From Gnetum montanum (taxonomy: Eukaryota > Streptophyta > Gnetopsida > Gnetales > Gnetaceae), in NCBI GenBank assembly GCA_015680685.1, contig MNCI01007569.1, forward strand, positions 237,241 through 301,240: a stretch of DNA of 64,000 bases, written 5' to 3'. Positions 50,900 through 63,800 of this stretch are shown in pieces. Every line of letters starts with the position of its first letter. Within the stretch, counting starts at the first letter, position 1. The notes beneath the pieces were generated by a model. That model was given only the letters and a program-made list of their open reading frames with translations, did no database searches and was not told the DNA's origin. A program made the translations under genes and the position numbers.

Positions 50900-53160
50900 A
50901 GACCTAATACCTTCTCAAAATTGAGAAATGATAAATTAAGGGACCCTAGGGAATAGCATAGAAGCCATGGCAATTCTTCCAGTTTCTCATCTTCCTCTTC
51001 TCCTTCAATGTCTAGTTTTGATGAATATGAACATAGGTATGGGGTTAAAGCTCTACTAAAGGGTTAGAATAAAAATAAGAATTGAACCCATGGGAAAAGT
51101 CAAAGACATCAACATGAACATAAACAACATTGTCACTATTAAACAAATAGAAATAGAAATTTCCTTCACAACTTATCTGATGATGATGCACCCTTATTAG
51201 CCACTAAGAGCCTGATGAAGATCACATAGGTAGTTAGATATATCTCGCAGGCATTACAAAGAGAGTCACCTACCTAAGCTTGATATGAATAATATTCCTA
51301 AATTTGTAGGAGGCTATGATTTGGATCCACAACATCATTTACAAGCCTTCCATAATGCCTGTGCTTTCTACAACATTGAAAATAGATGGCAAAAGCTTAA
51401 GCTCTTTCTTAGGATACTAATTGATAGGGTCGAAGTATGGTATAAATTGTTGAAACCAAATTCAATCTAACGATGGTCCACAATGCTAGAACTCTTCAAT
51501 GAGAGATACTAAACCTATGTGAGGGTGTCCAACCTAAGGAGATAGATCCAGGGATGGAAGCAAGAACAACATGAACCCTTGGACATGGCCTTAAATAGAT
51601 ATTATTCCCTACATGATTTCTGTGAGGAAAGGTAATTTTTCCACATCATAGATGGGCTTCATAATGAAACAAGGGAGATCCTTGAAATGTATGCTCCAAG
51701 TCAATTATACAAGCTACAAACCCATCAAATCCAAGAGCTAATCGAGCATGTGGCAAAAGAAGAAGGAGAAATATGCAAATGGGAGAATGTTGAGAAAAAT
51801 CACTAGGACCCACATTCCCAAAAGAAGGAGGTCCATATCTATGGTAAGGAGAAAGAGCTGCTCTTGATAAAGTGATCCTACAATGAACATTACCAATACA
51901 AAAGTCTATTGATGAACTTGAAGTAAAGCTCAATAGGATGTAAGAATGGATATATGAAAATGTTACAACTCTCGTAGAGATGATCAAGGAGAAGGTAGCA
52001 CAAAACAAACTAGGTGATCACTATTAATGAAGGAAGCAATACCAAGAAATAACTAGGAACACTTTTCAGCAAATAGAAAAAATGGTTGAAGAAAGTGAGG
52101 CTATAGACTCAACCACAAAAAAAGATAATGGATGGGACATCTGTATATATGACCATTCGAAGGGCCATTGTTTGGTCTTGTTGCATCTACATGAGTATTG
52201 GACAAGTGCATTAAATCTAAAATTTGTACAAAAGCACATGCCCAGGAGATTTCCTCTTCTATGCAATAATTTTAGACAACTCCATAACCAACCATACTAT
52301 CCTAAGGGGACTTATTATGAGCCTCAACACTATCATCAACCACAGTGGCAAAACCCATAATCATGGGGGTGGCCACCACCAAACCAGCCCTATCCTTCCT
52401 ATCAATCGAAGTAGTATGGATATTATGTTCAACACCTTGTTTCTCCAACTAGTTCTACATCCTCTACTTCAAATCGTCACTATCACTCTCCTGAGTACCA
52501 TCAACCCATGACATCTTTTGAAGGATCACCACCTTGTGCCTCTTACCATCTATCCTATCCTTGATATCCTCATACTCCACCTCATCATATGCCCCACCAA
52601 TAACAAGGAAAGGTTTAGCACCACCACATCAACAAACAAATGCCAATTCTACTACAAATGTGTATAGATAGGCTAATACTAGTTGGTTTCCACCACAAAC
52701 TCGAAAATGTCCTTTCTTTAGGATAGGTACCAAGAAGAAGTGTAACACTCATGAACCTACCACATCATCTGAACCAGCACAATGCCAATCTAGTGCAATG
52801 CCTTCCTTCTCACAACTAGCATCTTCTAATCCTACACAAGGGCCACCATCCATTATTACTCCAACACCCAATCGACACAATGAATCTAACAATGTGAGGA
52901 GACAAACAAATCCATGCATACCATATCATAATCAAGGATGTAATCATGGACCAAACACCCCCAACATTAATACAACTCATGTCCTAACCCACCATACATT
53001 TAACAATCAAGTGTGTGAACAACAATTTGTCTACACAACCACCACTACACCAAGAGACATCTAGTGGCAAGGAAATGAAAGGTTACCAATGTTTTATTCA
53101 TGCATGGATCCTGCCTATCCACTTATTAATTCTTGCCATGGCTGAAAATTTAGTTGTGGA
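50900..53160 (+). pseudogene. gag: C gag and linker stub
   Basis: Gag core at 51285-51780 (PKFVGGYDLDPQHHLQAFHN, VWYKLL, MLELFNERY), a helical region, and a knuckle remnant near 52130-52175 (DICIYDHSKGHC, first Cys replaced by Trp). A Tyr/Pro/His-rich tail (52260-52640) follows, then the stub of the linker that normally follows protease (FVYTTTTTPRDI). The protease active site is absent. Confidence 0.75.
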
Positions 53161-54480
53161 GGAAACCCCCCATTCTAACCTTTAGAATTAATAAGTATTT
53201 TTCAACTTTTTATTTTAAAATTTTTTATCATTTTCTTATTTCTTGATACAATTTTTTCCTATCCTTTTCAACATTTTCTATCTTTTGTTTTCATTTCCTT
53301 TGTTAGTAATCTTGCTTGTGAATAAAATAATCATGTAACCCATTGAGGTGAGGTTTTCTCTATGTTGTTGAGTCATGAGGGACTAATTATTTTGGACAGT
53401 GAGACCACTTCATCCATCCAATCATTCCAGTAGTAAGAGGTTCTTGCCCTAGTCATAATGATATTCTTTTTCATCATCCAACCTAAAAATAAATTCATAA
53501 TGATTGTGCTAGGGCAGAAGAGTATAAAACTAAGGGGGAATGTGAAGGGTGTGACATCAAGGGGATTTGTGGATTCTCTTTGGTCAATTCTATATGTTCT
53601 ATCATTTTGCTTCAGTTGTAATTATATCCTTGTAGATCTAATGAAAGATGGGACTAAGAGCCACATAAACATGCACTGAATAAAGTTCTGAGGATCCCAC
53701 TAGAAAGGCATGTACCCATGCATAAAGGTTGGTGGCTTCTTAGATCCATCAACAAAAACAACGTGCCATAAATAAGCTCCTCCCTTGGACAACACACCAA
53801 GTGATGTTACTCCTTGCAACTATGATAGTCTTATGGTTGTCAAATGAAGTGATGTCACTGCAATGTGGTTTGGACTTAGTTTGAATCTTGGAAAGAAGGG
53901 CTAATGATTACTCAACCATTAATAACACACAACAATTCATTATGCCTCTGGTAAGATACCTCACGTCCCAATTTTTACAATCCTTTCTATAGTCCATATC
54001 ATCTTGTTGTCCATATGATTCTAACTTGTGGTTTCATGTAACATAGAGTTATTATCTCAAACTAGTGGTTCTCACATGTGTGTTTTGTTATACAGGTATG
54101 CATTGCATTTAACCCCTTTAATGCCTACAAACATTTTTAGGTGTGGTTATACAAGGGCATCATAGGCAAGAGCCTACTTTGGGGAGAACCCACTTGTATA
54201 ACTTTTGTGACTTGTACTTGTTTAACACAACCACATCATTCTTAACCTTCCAAGCACTTCTTTGTTAAATTTTATGCTTTCCCTTATTATGTAATTGATT
54301 TTTTCCACAACATCAGTTTAACATCCCTTTTCTTGTATCTTCTAAAGATTTTAACATCAATGACTCCATCTTCTAACACTTTTGGTGCCTAAAACTGACT
54401 CCCTACTTACCCCAGAGCTATGGACCTAACCTCAAACCTTCCAATCAATCCTAAAGCATCATTTCTCATGCTCAGCACCC
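53161..54480 (+). other. C post-pol non-coding stretch
   Basis: Aligned by its conserved words to the same region of A1: GTGTGACATCAAGGGGATTT near 53549 with the VTSRGF hydrophobic frame (53458-53679), and the conserved block at 54172-54195. The A-loop hairpin was not found here. Confidence 0.6.
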
Positions 54481-54499
54481 TCATAAGATGCAAATTCAT

Positions 54500-54590
54500 G
54501 GACCCCAATATTGACTACCTGATATCTGGTCAGACGTGACGTTGAATACCCGATATTGAGTTAAACAAAACTATATATATGACCCTCGCA
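54500..54590 (+). promoter_or_regulatory. C internal promoter-like region (U3 copy)
   Basis: CCTGATATCTGGTC (54518-54531) and GTTGAATACCCGATATTG (54541-54558) followed by CTATATATATG (54571-54581) align with the U3 of C's own LTR (GATATC units then CTATAAATAC, 49737-49810). It lies about 600 bp before the 3' ORF start. Confidence 0.55.
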
Positions 54591-54763
54591 ATGCCCAAAA
54601 AACCATTCTCTTTATCTGCACCTAGGGAATTTTTTTCAAATTTTCTATTGCAACTTAAAGCTCTGCATAACCAACTTTTACTTACGATATTTAGCTCTCT
54701 ATTGCTCCAATTCCCATGTTGTTTGAACCTATTTGAACTTAGAGTATTCAGGTTAGTCATGGT

Positions 54764-54792
54764 GGGGGGAGGGGGGGCAGGGCGCGGGGGGG
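54764..54792 (+). other. G-quadruplex-type tract
   Basis: Four G runs of 6, 7, 3 and 7 with loops of one to three bases in otherwise AT-rich DNA, between the internal TATA box and the 3' ORF of C. Confidence 0.6.
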
Positions 54793-55165
54793 TGTGTGTG
54801 CTTGCATGGAAAGCTTACATTGATTTTCTGAAATTTGCTATCACCCAAAAGATTTTATAAGGGTAAGAGTGTTAAAAAATTTAAATGATCTAATGAAAAA
54901 TTAATTGTATTAATGTCAATAACCTTACTTTTTCCACCTAAGAAACCATAACCATCATAATAAGCCATACATAAGGAAAAAGGAACCAATTACGAAAGGT
55001 CATAAAAGAAGATAGATACTTTTTGGGCATTTTTCTGAAATTTTTTCTAACTCTACAATCATACGAACTAAAGAACATAATGAAACTAAGGCAATGAGTA
55101 AGGTATAAACTTGTTAAGGATAAATAACAAAATGTTAGTAACACCTAATCTTTGATTAATTACAA

Positions 55166-57860
55166 ATGGTCCCAAAAAGAGGATCACAAGAAGGACCTTT
55201 GCAAGGAGTAGCCAAACACCTAAGAGAAGTAAAGGGCCAACAAGGTGAGCTTGTTTAGTATTCATCAAGAGGCTCCTATTATTGGGCAGTTAGTCTAAGG
55301 AGAGGCTATAGAACCACAAGCTTCCATGTAGGGACAATGCCTCACATGGTCCACTAAATGCCTTGAGGTCATTCAAGAAAAATCCATGTTGACCACAATC
55401 ATTATGGAGATGAACTTCAGCTCATTCATGGCATTTGCTCCTTAATTAGTTCAGACGCAACTTCAGGCGTCACCCTTATGGCCTATCCTTTCTGATAGTG
55501 GCAAATGATACCTTGGCGAAACATATCAATTCTAGCACAATAAAGAGGAGGATACCACTATTAACATTTGAAGAGTTACTATTTCATTCTTAGTTAAAGC
55601 AATCACCAAAGCTCTTAATCTACTAAATGAAGGGGCTAAGTTAGCCCATCTATCCACAAGGTTTGACCTTGACACTAGAAAGCTGTGGTTGAAGTGAGCT
55701 TACAACAAAGAAGACAAGACATATAATGAATTGACTCTAGAAGAGAGGACCTATTTTAAAATAGGAACATATCACCTCTTTCCCACCAAAGGGCTCAACC
55801 AAATTTCAACATATGTGGCAAGGGGAAGTGCCATACTAATGGGCAAATACATGGCCAACCTTACCTAATTACATTACACAGAAATTTAAAGGTGGTTTGA
55901 AGAAAAGAAGGTAGGGAAGCCCATGCTTCCATTTCCTTGCCTAATTTAGAAGCTGTGCAAGCATGTTGAAATCCTAGGATACAACAATGACATCCCCAAA
56001 AGGGCTTAGAATGCTTCCTTTGTTGAATTTCTTCAATTGGCGACATTAAGGAAAGACCTTGGTGAGGAACAAAAACTAGAGAAGGACACAGAACTAGAAA
56101 AAGAAGAAGAATAGGAGCCTAAACAACATCGCAAGCCATAAGTGCCACCACCACCACCATAAGATTATAGGCTTGCATTTAAGCCATTTACAAAAAATTG
56201 TTGAAACACTAAGTTGGGGGAGCAGGGAGGAATGAAGCCTCTTCAGAGTCATCAATGATGCCATGCAACCCACGATTTTAGCAGATCCAATGAGGGCATA
56301 GATCTCACTATAATTAGGAGAAGAATCCCAGTGGTCACATCAAATCTTGGGTAATGTTGCATCCTTTTAGGTGATGCTTAAGATAGGGGAAGGTGCCATG
56401 GTAGTGGTCATGCAGCATCAGGATGCAACAGACATAGCAAAGGTGATAATAGATTACATTAAAGAGTCTTTCAATATGCTTGTTGTGCCTCCAATCAATT
56501 TGACTGAGACTAGGGATGCACAAATGCTTGTTAGGACTTTGATGACTCCTACAGCATATGGGGATGTATTAGATCAACTACTACAAACAAGACAAATGAT
56601 GACCACTCTGTTTAACATCCCTAATGATGTCACTATAGCATAATCAAACCTCATCACCACCAAGGGAAAGTTGATCATGTCTAAGATTAGGATGTAACAT
56701 GCAGAAGTAGAAGTGCAATGTTTGCAACAAGAGCTGGTTGCCTTGAGAGCTAAAAGACAAGACCCTACCTGATTTGTTACACCTAGCTAACTGGACCTGT
56801 TTAGAACAAAGTAGATAAACAAGTTGATTGAAGAGAACAAAACTGTGAAGCAGGAAAAGGAGAAAGTAGTTTAGAGTGCCTCTACTGCTAACGCATAATC
56901 CCATGCCTACAAAAAGGCATTGATAACCACCCAGGAGGAAAATAAATAGCTCACTACAAAGAACTCTAGGTTAATCATCATTTGAAAAAAAAGAATGTTA
57001 TGGAAGAAAGTCTCCATTAGTTAAGAGAACAACTAATGAGGGTCAACTAAGATATCAGCAGATTAACCAATGAAAACAAAATCCTCTTGATGGAGGAGGT
57101 CTATGTAATTTGATAAAAGTTTGCAATTGAAATAAGCACATGGCATAATGAGGCCAAAAAGCATGAGAAATTGAAAGAACACTTTTGGGACTAGGTGGAC
57201 ATGTACAAGCAAATAAATGAAAAGGAAATCCAAATGGCCAAAGCTTGCATTGGGTCTATGTCAATGCAAAATCCTAATTGGTAGCCAATTTTGGATAGTT
57301 ATGCATTGGTCCATCAAACATAAGTAAAGAATAAAGACTTGCAAATCGAGGATTTGAAAGAATGCATGGCGTTGGCTAATCTTCCATATGCCAACTTTGC
57401 TATGTTAATAGCAGGTCAACCTAGAAGTGAGCTGGAGAAGCAAGTAGCAACCACCTATGCATTATATGAGAAAGAGTTTGCAGATAGAAAAGCCGCTTTG
57501 CAAAAACTCCACATAGCAAACTCAGAACTTGAGGTGGTTAAAGCTTGCTACCATAAATAGAAGGATGTTGCTTTAGACCTGGCTAGGCGATTAATAGATC
57601 ATCGTGAGTTGAAAGAAAAGGCTAGGGCCTTTGAAGAGGAACGACAATAGTTTGCAGCCTGGTATGTGAAGGCCAACAAAATGTTTTTGCAACTGACATG
57701 CCCTTAGGATGTATCAGTGCCAGCACACATCAGTTCAACAACCTAGACTATACAGGATCCAAGGATGAAAGAAGAGAAGTTGTAGGCACTCCTCAACTGT
57801 TACAAATTTTAGAAGCCTAATGACGAAGGGAAGTGACTAATGGAGAAGCCACCACCTTCA
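55166..57860 (+). pseudogene. C 3' ORF (coiled-coil protein)
   Basis: ATG at 55166 follows a branch/acceptor-like region related to B's. Early codons read MVPKRGSQEGPLQG. The middle (about 55650-56160) has DLDTRKLWLK, SYVARGSAILMGKY-like and KPMLPFPCLI motifs, which recall the plant-transposon-protein domain of Athila 3' ORFs. The last third (56370-57560) is heptad-rich, with LANLPYANFAMLIAGQPR and LEKQVATTYALYEKEF matching B. Stops are frequent. Confidence 0.6.
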
Positions 57861-58059
57861 GGAACTACATGAGCTTCCTCGATTTTGTGTCTTGTAATAT
57901 TGTGTCCAAATTTTTGTAAAACACCACTATGGCATGTAAGATTCCATTTGTTTGTTTGTTTGAGTTAATCAATAATTCCATACTTCACAACATTTTATAA
58001 AGAACTTGTTCCTCATTTTGTTTAACTTGAGGACGAGTTTTCATTCAATTGTGTAGGTA

Positions 58060-58946
58060 TGATGAGTCATGATTATGTCAAACCCAATATCGGATACATG
58101 ATATTGAAGCTGCAATATCATATACATGATATTAGATCCCAAGAAACAATGTCGGGTATCCGATATTGTCTCTTTTGTGCTAGCCTATAACTACAACACT
58201 TGGGTGCACGGTTGGAACATAGTTTTAGTTTTAAATTTTAGTTAGCTTTTTTCCTAGATTCTTGATTTTCCATTTTGTTGTTCCTAGTGCATGCCCACAG
58301 TGTGATGTTTGTGATTGTACAACATTCTTATTTGAGTGTAACATACTTGGACATGTTACATGATCAGAAATAAAGATCGAGATTACTCCTATCATTGCAG
58401 CATCCACTTAGATTTATTGTTGCTTTAACTATTTAATTGTTTACTATTTTCTTTGATTAATGTTTCCATTTATTACTATTTACTATTTTTTTCATTAAGC
58501 AGAATGAGTACGACTAATTGCGAGCGTTTAAGTGTAATTACTTGGTAACCCAGCAGTGTATTATTTGGCATGCCTAATGATGCACGCTTGGCAAGCCCAA
58601 CAGTAGTTATACAAAGTCTAAGGTGTGTGCAGATGGTTAGGGATGGATACTCATTGCACATAGGCTAGTTTAGACTTTACCTCCCACTGGTTATTAGCTT
58701 AATGAATTTACCTCTTATTGTCATTAGGAGTAGCATAAAGTTAGACAACATCATCATACGCCTCACTTTGGACTAAACCATGTGTGAAAACTAAGCTATC
58801 ACTAGTCCAAGTGAGAAGAGAGTGAACTATGATCAAGGCATAAGGATTTAGATGCACAACTAGTCCCATCCATGAAATTCGAGTAGATCATGCATGAACG
58901 CTTGTGATTTGTATGGTCGGGCATAGGGGTACCTTACTACTCATTA
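58060..58946 (+). repeat. C 3' LTR
   Basis: 887 bp, the same length as the 5' LTR but clearly diverged in U3 (roughly 15% by eye in the first 200 bp), so the insertion is old. Ends TCATTA. Confidence 0.95.
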
Positions 58947-58951
58947 GTTAG

Positions 58952-59586
58952 AATATTTTCTATGTGCCTACAATAGGAGTGAGAAGTGTATGGATCTTTA
59001 TTTGAACATTAATGTACCTGAGCACCTTAGTGTGATCGACAATAAAGATGACTTTTCTTCACAAACCTTGTAGCATTTGGAAATAGATTAATGTTCACTT
59101 TAAATGCATTTATTACTCGAGCAATTTACTTTAATGCATTAGATTAATTAATTAAATAGCGATTAATGAAAGTACATAAGTACAACCATTTCGAGCATAA
59201 GTTAACATTTGGTAATGCCAGCAACGCTTAACACTTGGTAACCCAATAACGTTGTAACATGGTTCAAGATGTGTATGGTAAATCGAAATAGATGCTTATG
59301 TTAGGATTAGTTAAGACATTAGTTAATTACTGCATTACTTTATTTTCTAGCACTTAGGTAATTTAAATGATAAAATATAAAATGATAAAAATCATATGCC
59401 TCAATTATAGTTAACCATACACTTGCACCTCACAAGTGAAATTGAGAAGACAACGATCATGTCCTTGATATTCATTGCCTAGATCCAATGTACTTAGAGA
59501 GCTAAAGTCCACGAAATTCAATTGGATTGCTTAGTGTATGTTAGTGATTCATATGGTTGGGCATAGGGACTACTTATTGCTCATCA
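58952..59586 (+). repeat. B 3' LTR, right part
   Basis: Resumes B's LTR (AATATTTTCTATGTGCC) after C and ends TCATCA at 59581-59586, followed by the target duplication CCTAG. With the left part the LTR is 848 bp, against 841 bp for the 5' copy. Confidence 0.9.
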
Positions 59587-59790
59587 CCTAGTTTCTAACA
59601 GATTGTAAATATAGCTAATGAATTGACAAAGAGCTTGACATTTCAAAAGTAACATATGATAATGTATTTGTACCTTCACCTTCAATTCACACTTTTTGCA
59701 TCATTTCAATAGCTTACTAATTTTTTGCTCTAAGGCCTGGCCCCCATATAGTACATCCATACAACATTGTACGATAAATAACAACTTGAA
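59587..59790 (-). pseudogene. LINE ORF2 remnant, 5' part
   Basis: On the minus strand WGPGLRAKN, HYHMLLLKC and SYIYNLLETRQAK resemble the segment after the RT domain of L1-like LINEs. The frame of the last segment continues without a stop into 12183 and downward when element B is removed. Confidence 0.65.
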
Positions 59791-60440
59791 ATATTTATCA
59801 ATTCAAAGTACATCACAATCTTGACACAATTCAAAGTACATCACAAGCTTGACACTAAGTAGACATTATAATATATACATGGAAAGGAAACAACTTTTCC
59901 AATTTTAGGATTGTCCATTGAGGTGAATAACATTACAATTGATATAATGAAAAGAAAAAAAAAAAAAAACTAGCTTATGTTATCCTAATAGTTTTAGTAA
60001 AAAGTTCATCTCTTAGCCCAAGGTGATAATGATAATTATTTTTTTTAAAAGTCCAACCAATATATACCTATAATAATTCCCTTGAAAAGTTTCATCTCTT
60101 TGCTTGAGGGTTATGACTATAATTATTTACTGTCTATGACAAAATCCATCTAGTACATACTCATAATAGCTCATCTTTATTTTAATGACATGATGTCTCA
60201 CCTAGAATTATAATCTATAACCTTGCACATTTTTTTTAAAAAAATATTTATGCATTGTCAACTAAATTAAAAACTTTATAACTTATTTATAACTCAGCAT
60301 TGCAAACTAAATTTGTTTGCCAATTTAAAAGTCTTACCACAATCCATGATATTAAGATTACAGTGCAAAACCCCGAAGCAAAAACTAATACAAAAAACAC
60401 AATTCAATACCAGAATCAGGTGCGAGTAGTGGCTAAATGT
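59791..60440. other. intergenic DNA upstream of IleRS
   Basis: AT-rich with homopolymer runs (poly-A near 59950); no gene or repeat family recognised. Confidence 0.5.
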
Positions 60441-60443
60441 GCT

Positions 60444-60510
60444 GGCCAATTGGCCTTTTTCAGAGTAAAAACTCTTGAAAAGAATTACCCTAATCACACA
60501 TGTATAAAAG
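60444..60510 (+). promoter_or_regulatory. probable IleRS core promoter
   Basis: A perfect palindrome GGCCAATTGGCC (60444-60455), containing a CCAAT box on both strands, stands about 50 bp upstream of TATAAAAG (60503-60510). A transcript start near 60535 would give a short 5' leader. Confidence 0.45.
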
Positions 60511-60662
60511 GCATTTCTGAACAAAGTGCTGGTCGACTGGCTCTAGAAGTTTTCTTGGTTTCCAAGTTTCTCCCACAAGTCTGGTACTCTTGGGCATCAG
60601 CAAGGCGCTGCCATTAGCGACATTTATTCAGAATTTGAATTTATCTTGATTGATCATTCCAG

Positions 60663-60796
60663 GTAGTCAGAACTCTTGGTCACAGAAGTGTTTTTGTTTA
60701 TGGATTTTTTTGGTGTATCTTATTTGGGCTTTATTTACGGTTAATTCATTCAATCTTTGTACCAAACTTACAGTGATTTTTGTTGTGGGCCGTAGG
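60663..60796 (+). other. probable 5'UTR intron of IleRS
   Basis: CCAG|GTAGTC at the left and a T-rich run ending GGCCGTAG at the right, 134 bp, placed between the putative promoter and the start codon. The boundary bases fit GT-AG; the assignment is inferred. Confidence 0.4.
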
Positions 60797-60817
60797 TTGA
60801 AAGCTTGTATGTCGGTC

Positions 60818-63800
60818 ATGGAGGATGTGTGCGAGGGCAAAGATTACTCATTTGCCAAACAGGAAGAAAAAATACTGGAACTGTGGGAGAAACTTGATGC
60901 CTTCAAAAACCAGCTCAAGAAAAGTGAAGGCAAACCAGAGTACATTTTTTACGATGGTCCGCCCTTTGCAACAGGTCTGCCTCATTACGGCCATATTTTA
61001 GCAGGAACAATCAAGGACATAGTCACCCGCTACCAAACTGCCACTGGCCACCATGTGACCAGGCGCTTCGGTTGGGATTGCCATGGCCTGCCTGTGGAGT
61101 ATGAGATTGACACCAAACTCAACATCAAGACCAGAGATGATGTTTTCAAAATGGGGATTGATAAATACAATGAAGAATGTAGGAGCATTGTCATGAGATA
61201 CAGCAAGGAATGGCAGAAGATTGTCTCAAGGGTGGGCAGGTGGATTGATTTTGAGAATGATTACAAGACCCTGGATTCTTCTTTCATGGAGAGTGTTTGG
61301 TGGGTTTTTGAACAGCTTTGGAACAAGGGCCTGATTTATCGAGGGTTTAAGGTATGATACATATAAGCAGTTGTATCTGTTATTGGTTGTGTGTCCTTTT
61401 GCACCATCCATTGTTGGAGTTTGTAAGCTAGAAATATTTATTTATAATGTTTCTTTATTGGAATGTAAGAAGCATTGATAAATTAGAAATATTTCATGGT
61501 TGCTTTCTTAAAATGAGCATAGGAGGGGGTGGATGCTATTTTAAGGTACAAGCAATGAGGTGTAGGAATTGGGACTTGTATCTAGAACTCACAGCTTTAA
61601 TCTTAGCTTCCTATGCTGACACAAACAAGCATTGTGTAAAACTGATCCCTGGGACTTGTGATCTTCACATGGGCATAATATAAAATTTCGTTTTCATTGT
61701 TAGATGGGCAAGATTTTATTTTAGGTGTGCAGTTAATCACCTGTGGTTAACCTGGCCACCTATGGTTATCTGACCATCATGCATAATACATAAGGTGCTC
61801 TCCAAGCTGCAATTCTTTACTTTTATTTTATGATGACTAAAAGGAAGGATGCCCTGCAATTTGCACTCTAACTGAAAATCTGCTATTTGTAACTGTTGCG
61901 AAGTTCTTTCACCACATTTTTTTTGTTGATAAAATCAAAAGCAAAAGGATTCTGCTTTGCAATGACCTCTGGTTCAACCCAGAAAAATGCAAATATTTAA
62001 CTGCAGAACCAAATAATTTCAACCATGCAAGAAAACATCAATTATTAAAGTGGATTACACTTTGAATTTGCCAAAAATATGCAACAGCAAATGAAATAGT
62101 TCCAATTCTCCCTAAACAAGATCTAAAATAAGTCGCTAGAATCTAAAAACTGTTGTTCTGGAAAATAATCTGACTGAAACACCTGTATTTTTCTGTAGTG
62201 GAAAAATGATTCTCAACCACAAAGGTTCAAAACGGGAAATGGGGAACACAAAACATGATTAAAATGAAACAAGAATGCATGGTTGCTCCATCATTTGTGT
62301 TTGCTCTAGTTTCTTTCCTTCAATTTTTGCATGACATGATTAAATGTTTGTTTCTTGCATTTTTGTTTTTAGTTTGATTCAATCCTGTCTCAGCATCATA
62401 ATACTTTAATGTTAAGATGTTTGCTATTTAAACGTTATAATATGTTTACTGTATTACCCTAGCATTGGGTTTGTTTCTGTGTATTACTTATGGGTTCAGT
62501 TAAGCACAGGTGGCTAGGTTAACAGGTAGTTAACTTGCCACCAAAAGTTCAATATTGCTGTTAGATGTGCATATATGTTCGCAATTTGTTCTCTTCTTTA
62601 AATTCCTCTCCTCTGTATGAGTTTTTGGGAAGTCTCCAATTAAAATGTGTAGCACTGCCAATTAAAATGTGTAGTACTGCCAATGAATGTAAATGCAAGC
62701 ATAACCTAAAGAAAAATTCTTCTATTCTTATTGCTGCAGTATGAATATATTTCATGTTTTTTAGCATTCAATGTTAATTTTCGATTTTCTGTTACAATGT
62801 TGGGCAGAAAGCTTACATTTGAGGTTGACTTAAAGATAACTCAATTTTATTAATTGGACTTCTAAAAATTCTCCATTTCATTTAAAAATATCTTAATCCA
62901 ATTGTTTGACTGTAGATATGGTAATTGTAACTTTTATGTCTGGTACCGAAACAACTTATTTTCTGGACAGTTTTTTTTTTTTTTGGTTTTGTTTTGTGGA
63001 TCATTGAGCTCATTTTGATACAATTATTGTAAGTACACCATAGGTAATTAAAAGGTGCCTGCATTTTTCCATTGGATGATGGATAGCATTATTATATTTG
63101 ATGTTTGAATTTGTCTTAAAATGTAATGAAAGATTGAAATTTAAAGTTGATTCTTTTGGGTTGTCTGAAGAAATTTGTTAAATTTATTGAATTTGAAATT
63201 GTAATTAATTATTAGTGTTCTTCAAGCTTCCTGGTGGCAAGGTAAAAGAATACGTTCAGGTTATGATCAGACTACACGAATTCCTATTTATCCTATAAAA
63301 AAAACATAGTATAAAATGTTTGGCAAGCATATGATTTTAGTAGAGTGATTTTCTGTTTAGCATGTATGTGATCTCATCCTGTCAAAACTATAAATTTGAT
63401 TATTTGTGTATTTGCTATAAAATCATGTAATTTCTTGGATCAGATTTATACAATATTTTCTTTGTTTTAGGTTATGCCTTACAGTACGGGCTGCAAAACG
63501 CCTCTCTCAAATTTTGAAGCTGGGCAGAATTATAAGGTTTGGTGGTATATCATTCATTATGAAGAGTACAAAAATGGGATGCCTTTGAAATTCTTTGAAA
63601 TATTAATTTTTCCTTAATGCAGGAGGTATCAGATCCAGCTATAACGGTGTCATTTCCTTTAAAAGATGCTGATGATGGTGCAGCTCTTGTGGCATGGACC
63701 ACAACACCCTGGACACTTCCAAGCAATCTTGCATTGTGTGTAAATGCAGATTTTGATTATGTTAAGGTAAGAAGATCTTTATTAATTTACTTCTAATTTT

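Larger units (their letters stand above)
49675..58946 (+). mobile_element. element C: Athila-like element with gag and 3' ORF but no pol
   Basis: 9272 bp with two LTRs of exactly 887 bp. Target duplication ATTAG (49670-49674) and GTTAG (58947-58951), one transition apart. After gag it keeps only a stub of the protease-RT linker (CIPYHNQGCNHG near 52915), then goes straight to the post-pol stretch. No RT, RNase H or integrase motif was found in any frame. It must have moved with enzymes from another element, unless pol was lost after insertion. Confidence 0.85.

Noticed and set aside
53161-55165. A hidden RT or integrase in element C
   Set aside because: I looked for the FMDD, FGLCNAP, GGHYAGR and GIDFMGP equivalents in all frames and saw none.
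60650-60817. Upstream ATG at 60650 as the IleRS start
   Set aside because: The added 56 residues do not resemble any IleRS, and the stretch contains a plausible GT-AG leader intron; the family start matches 60818.
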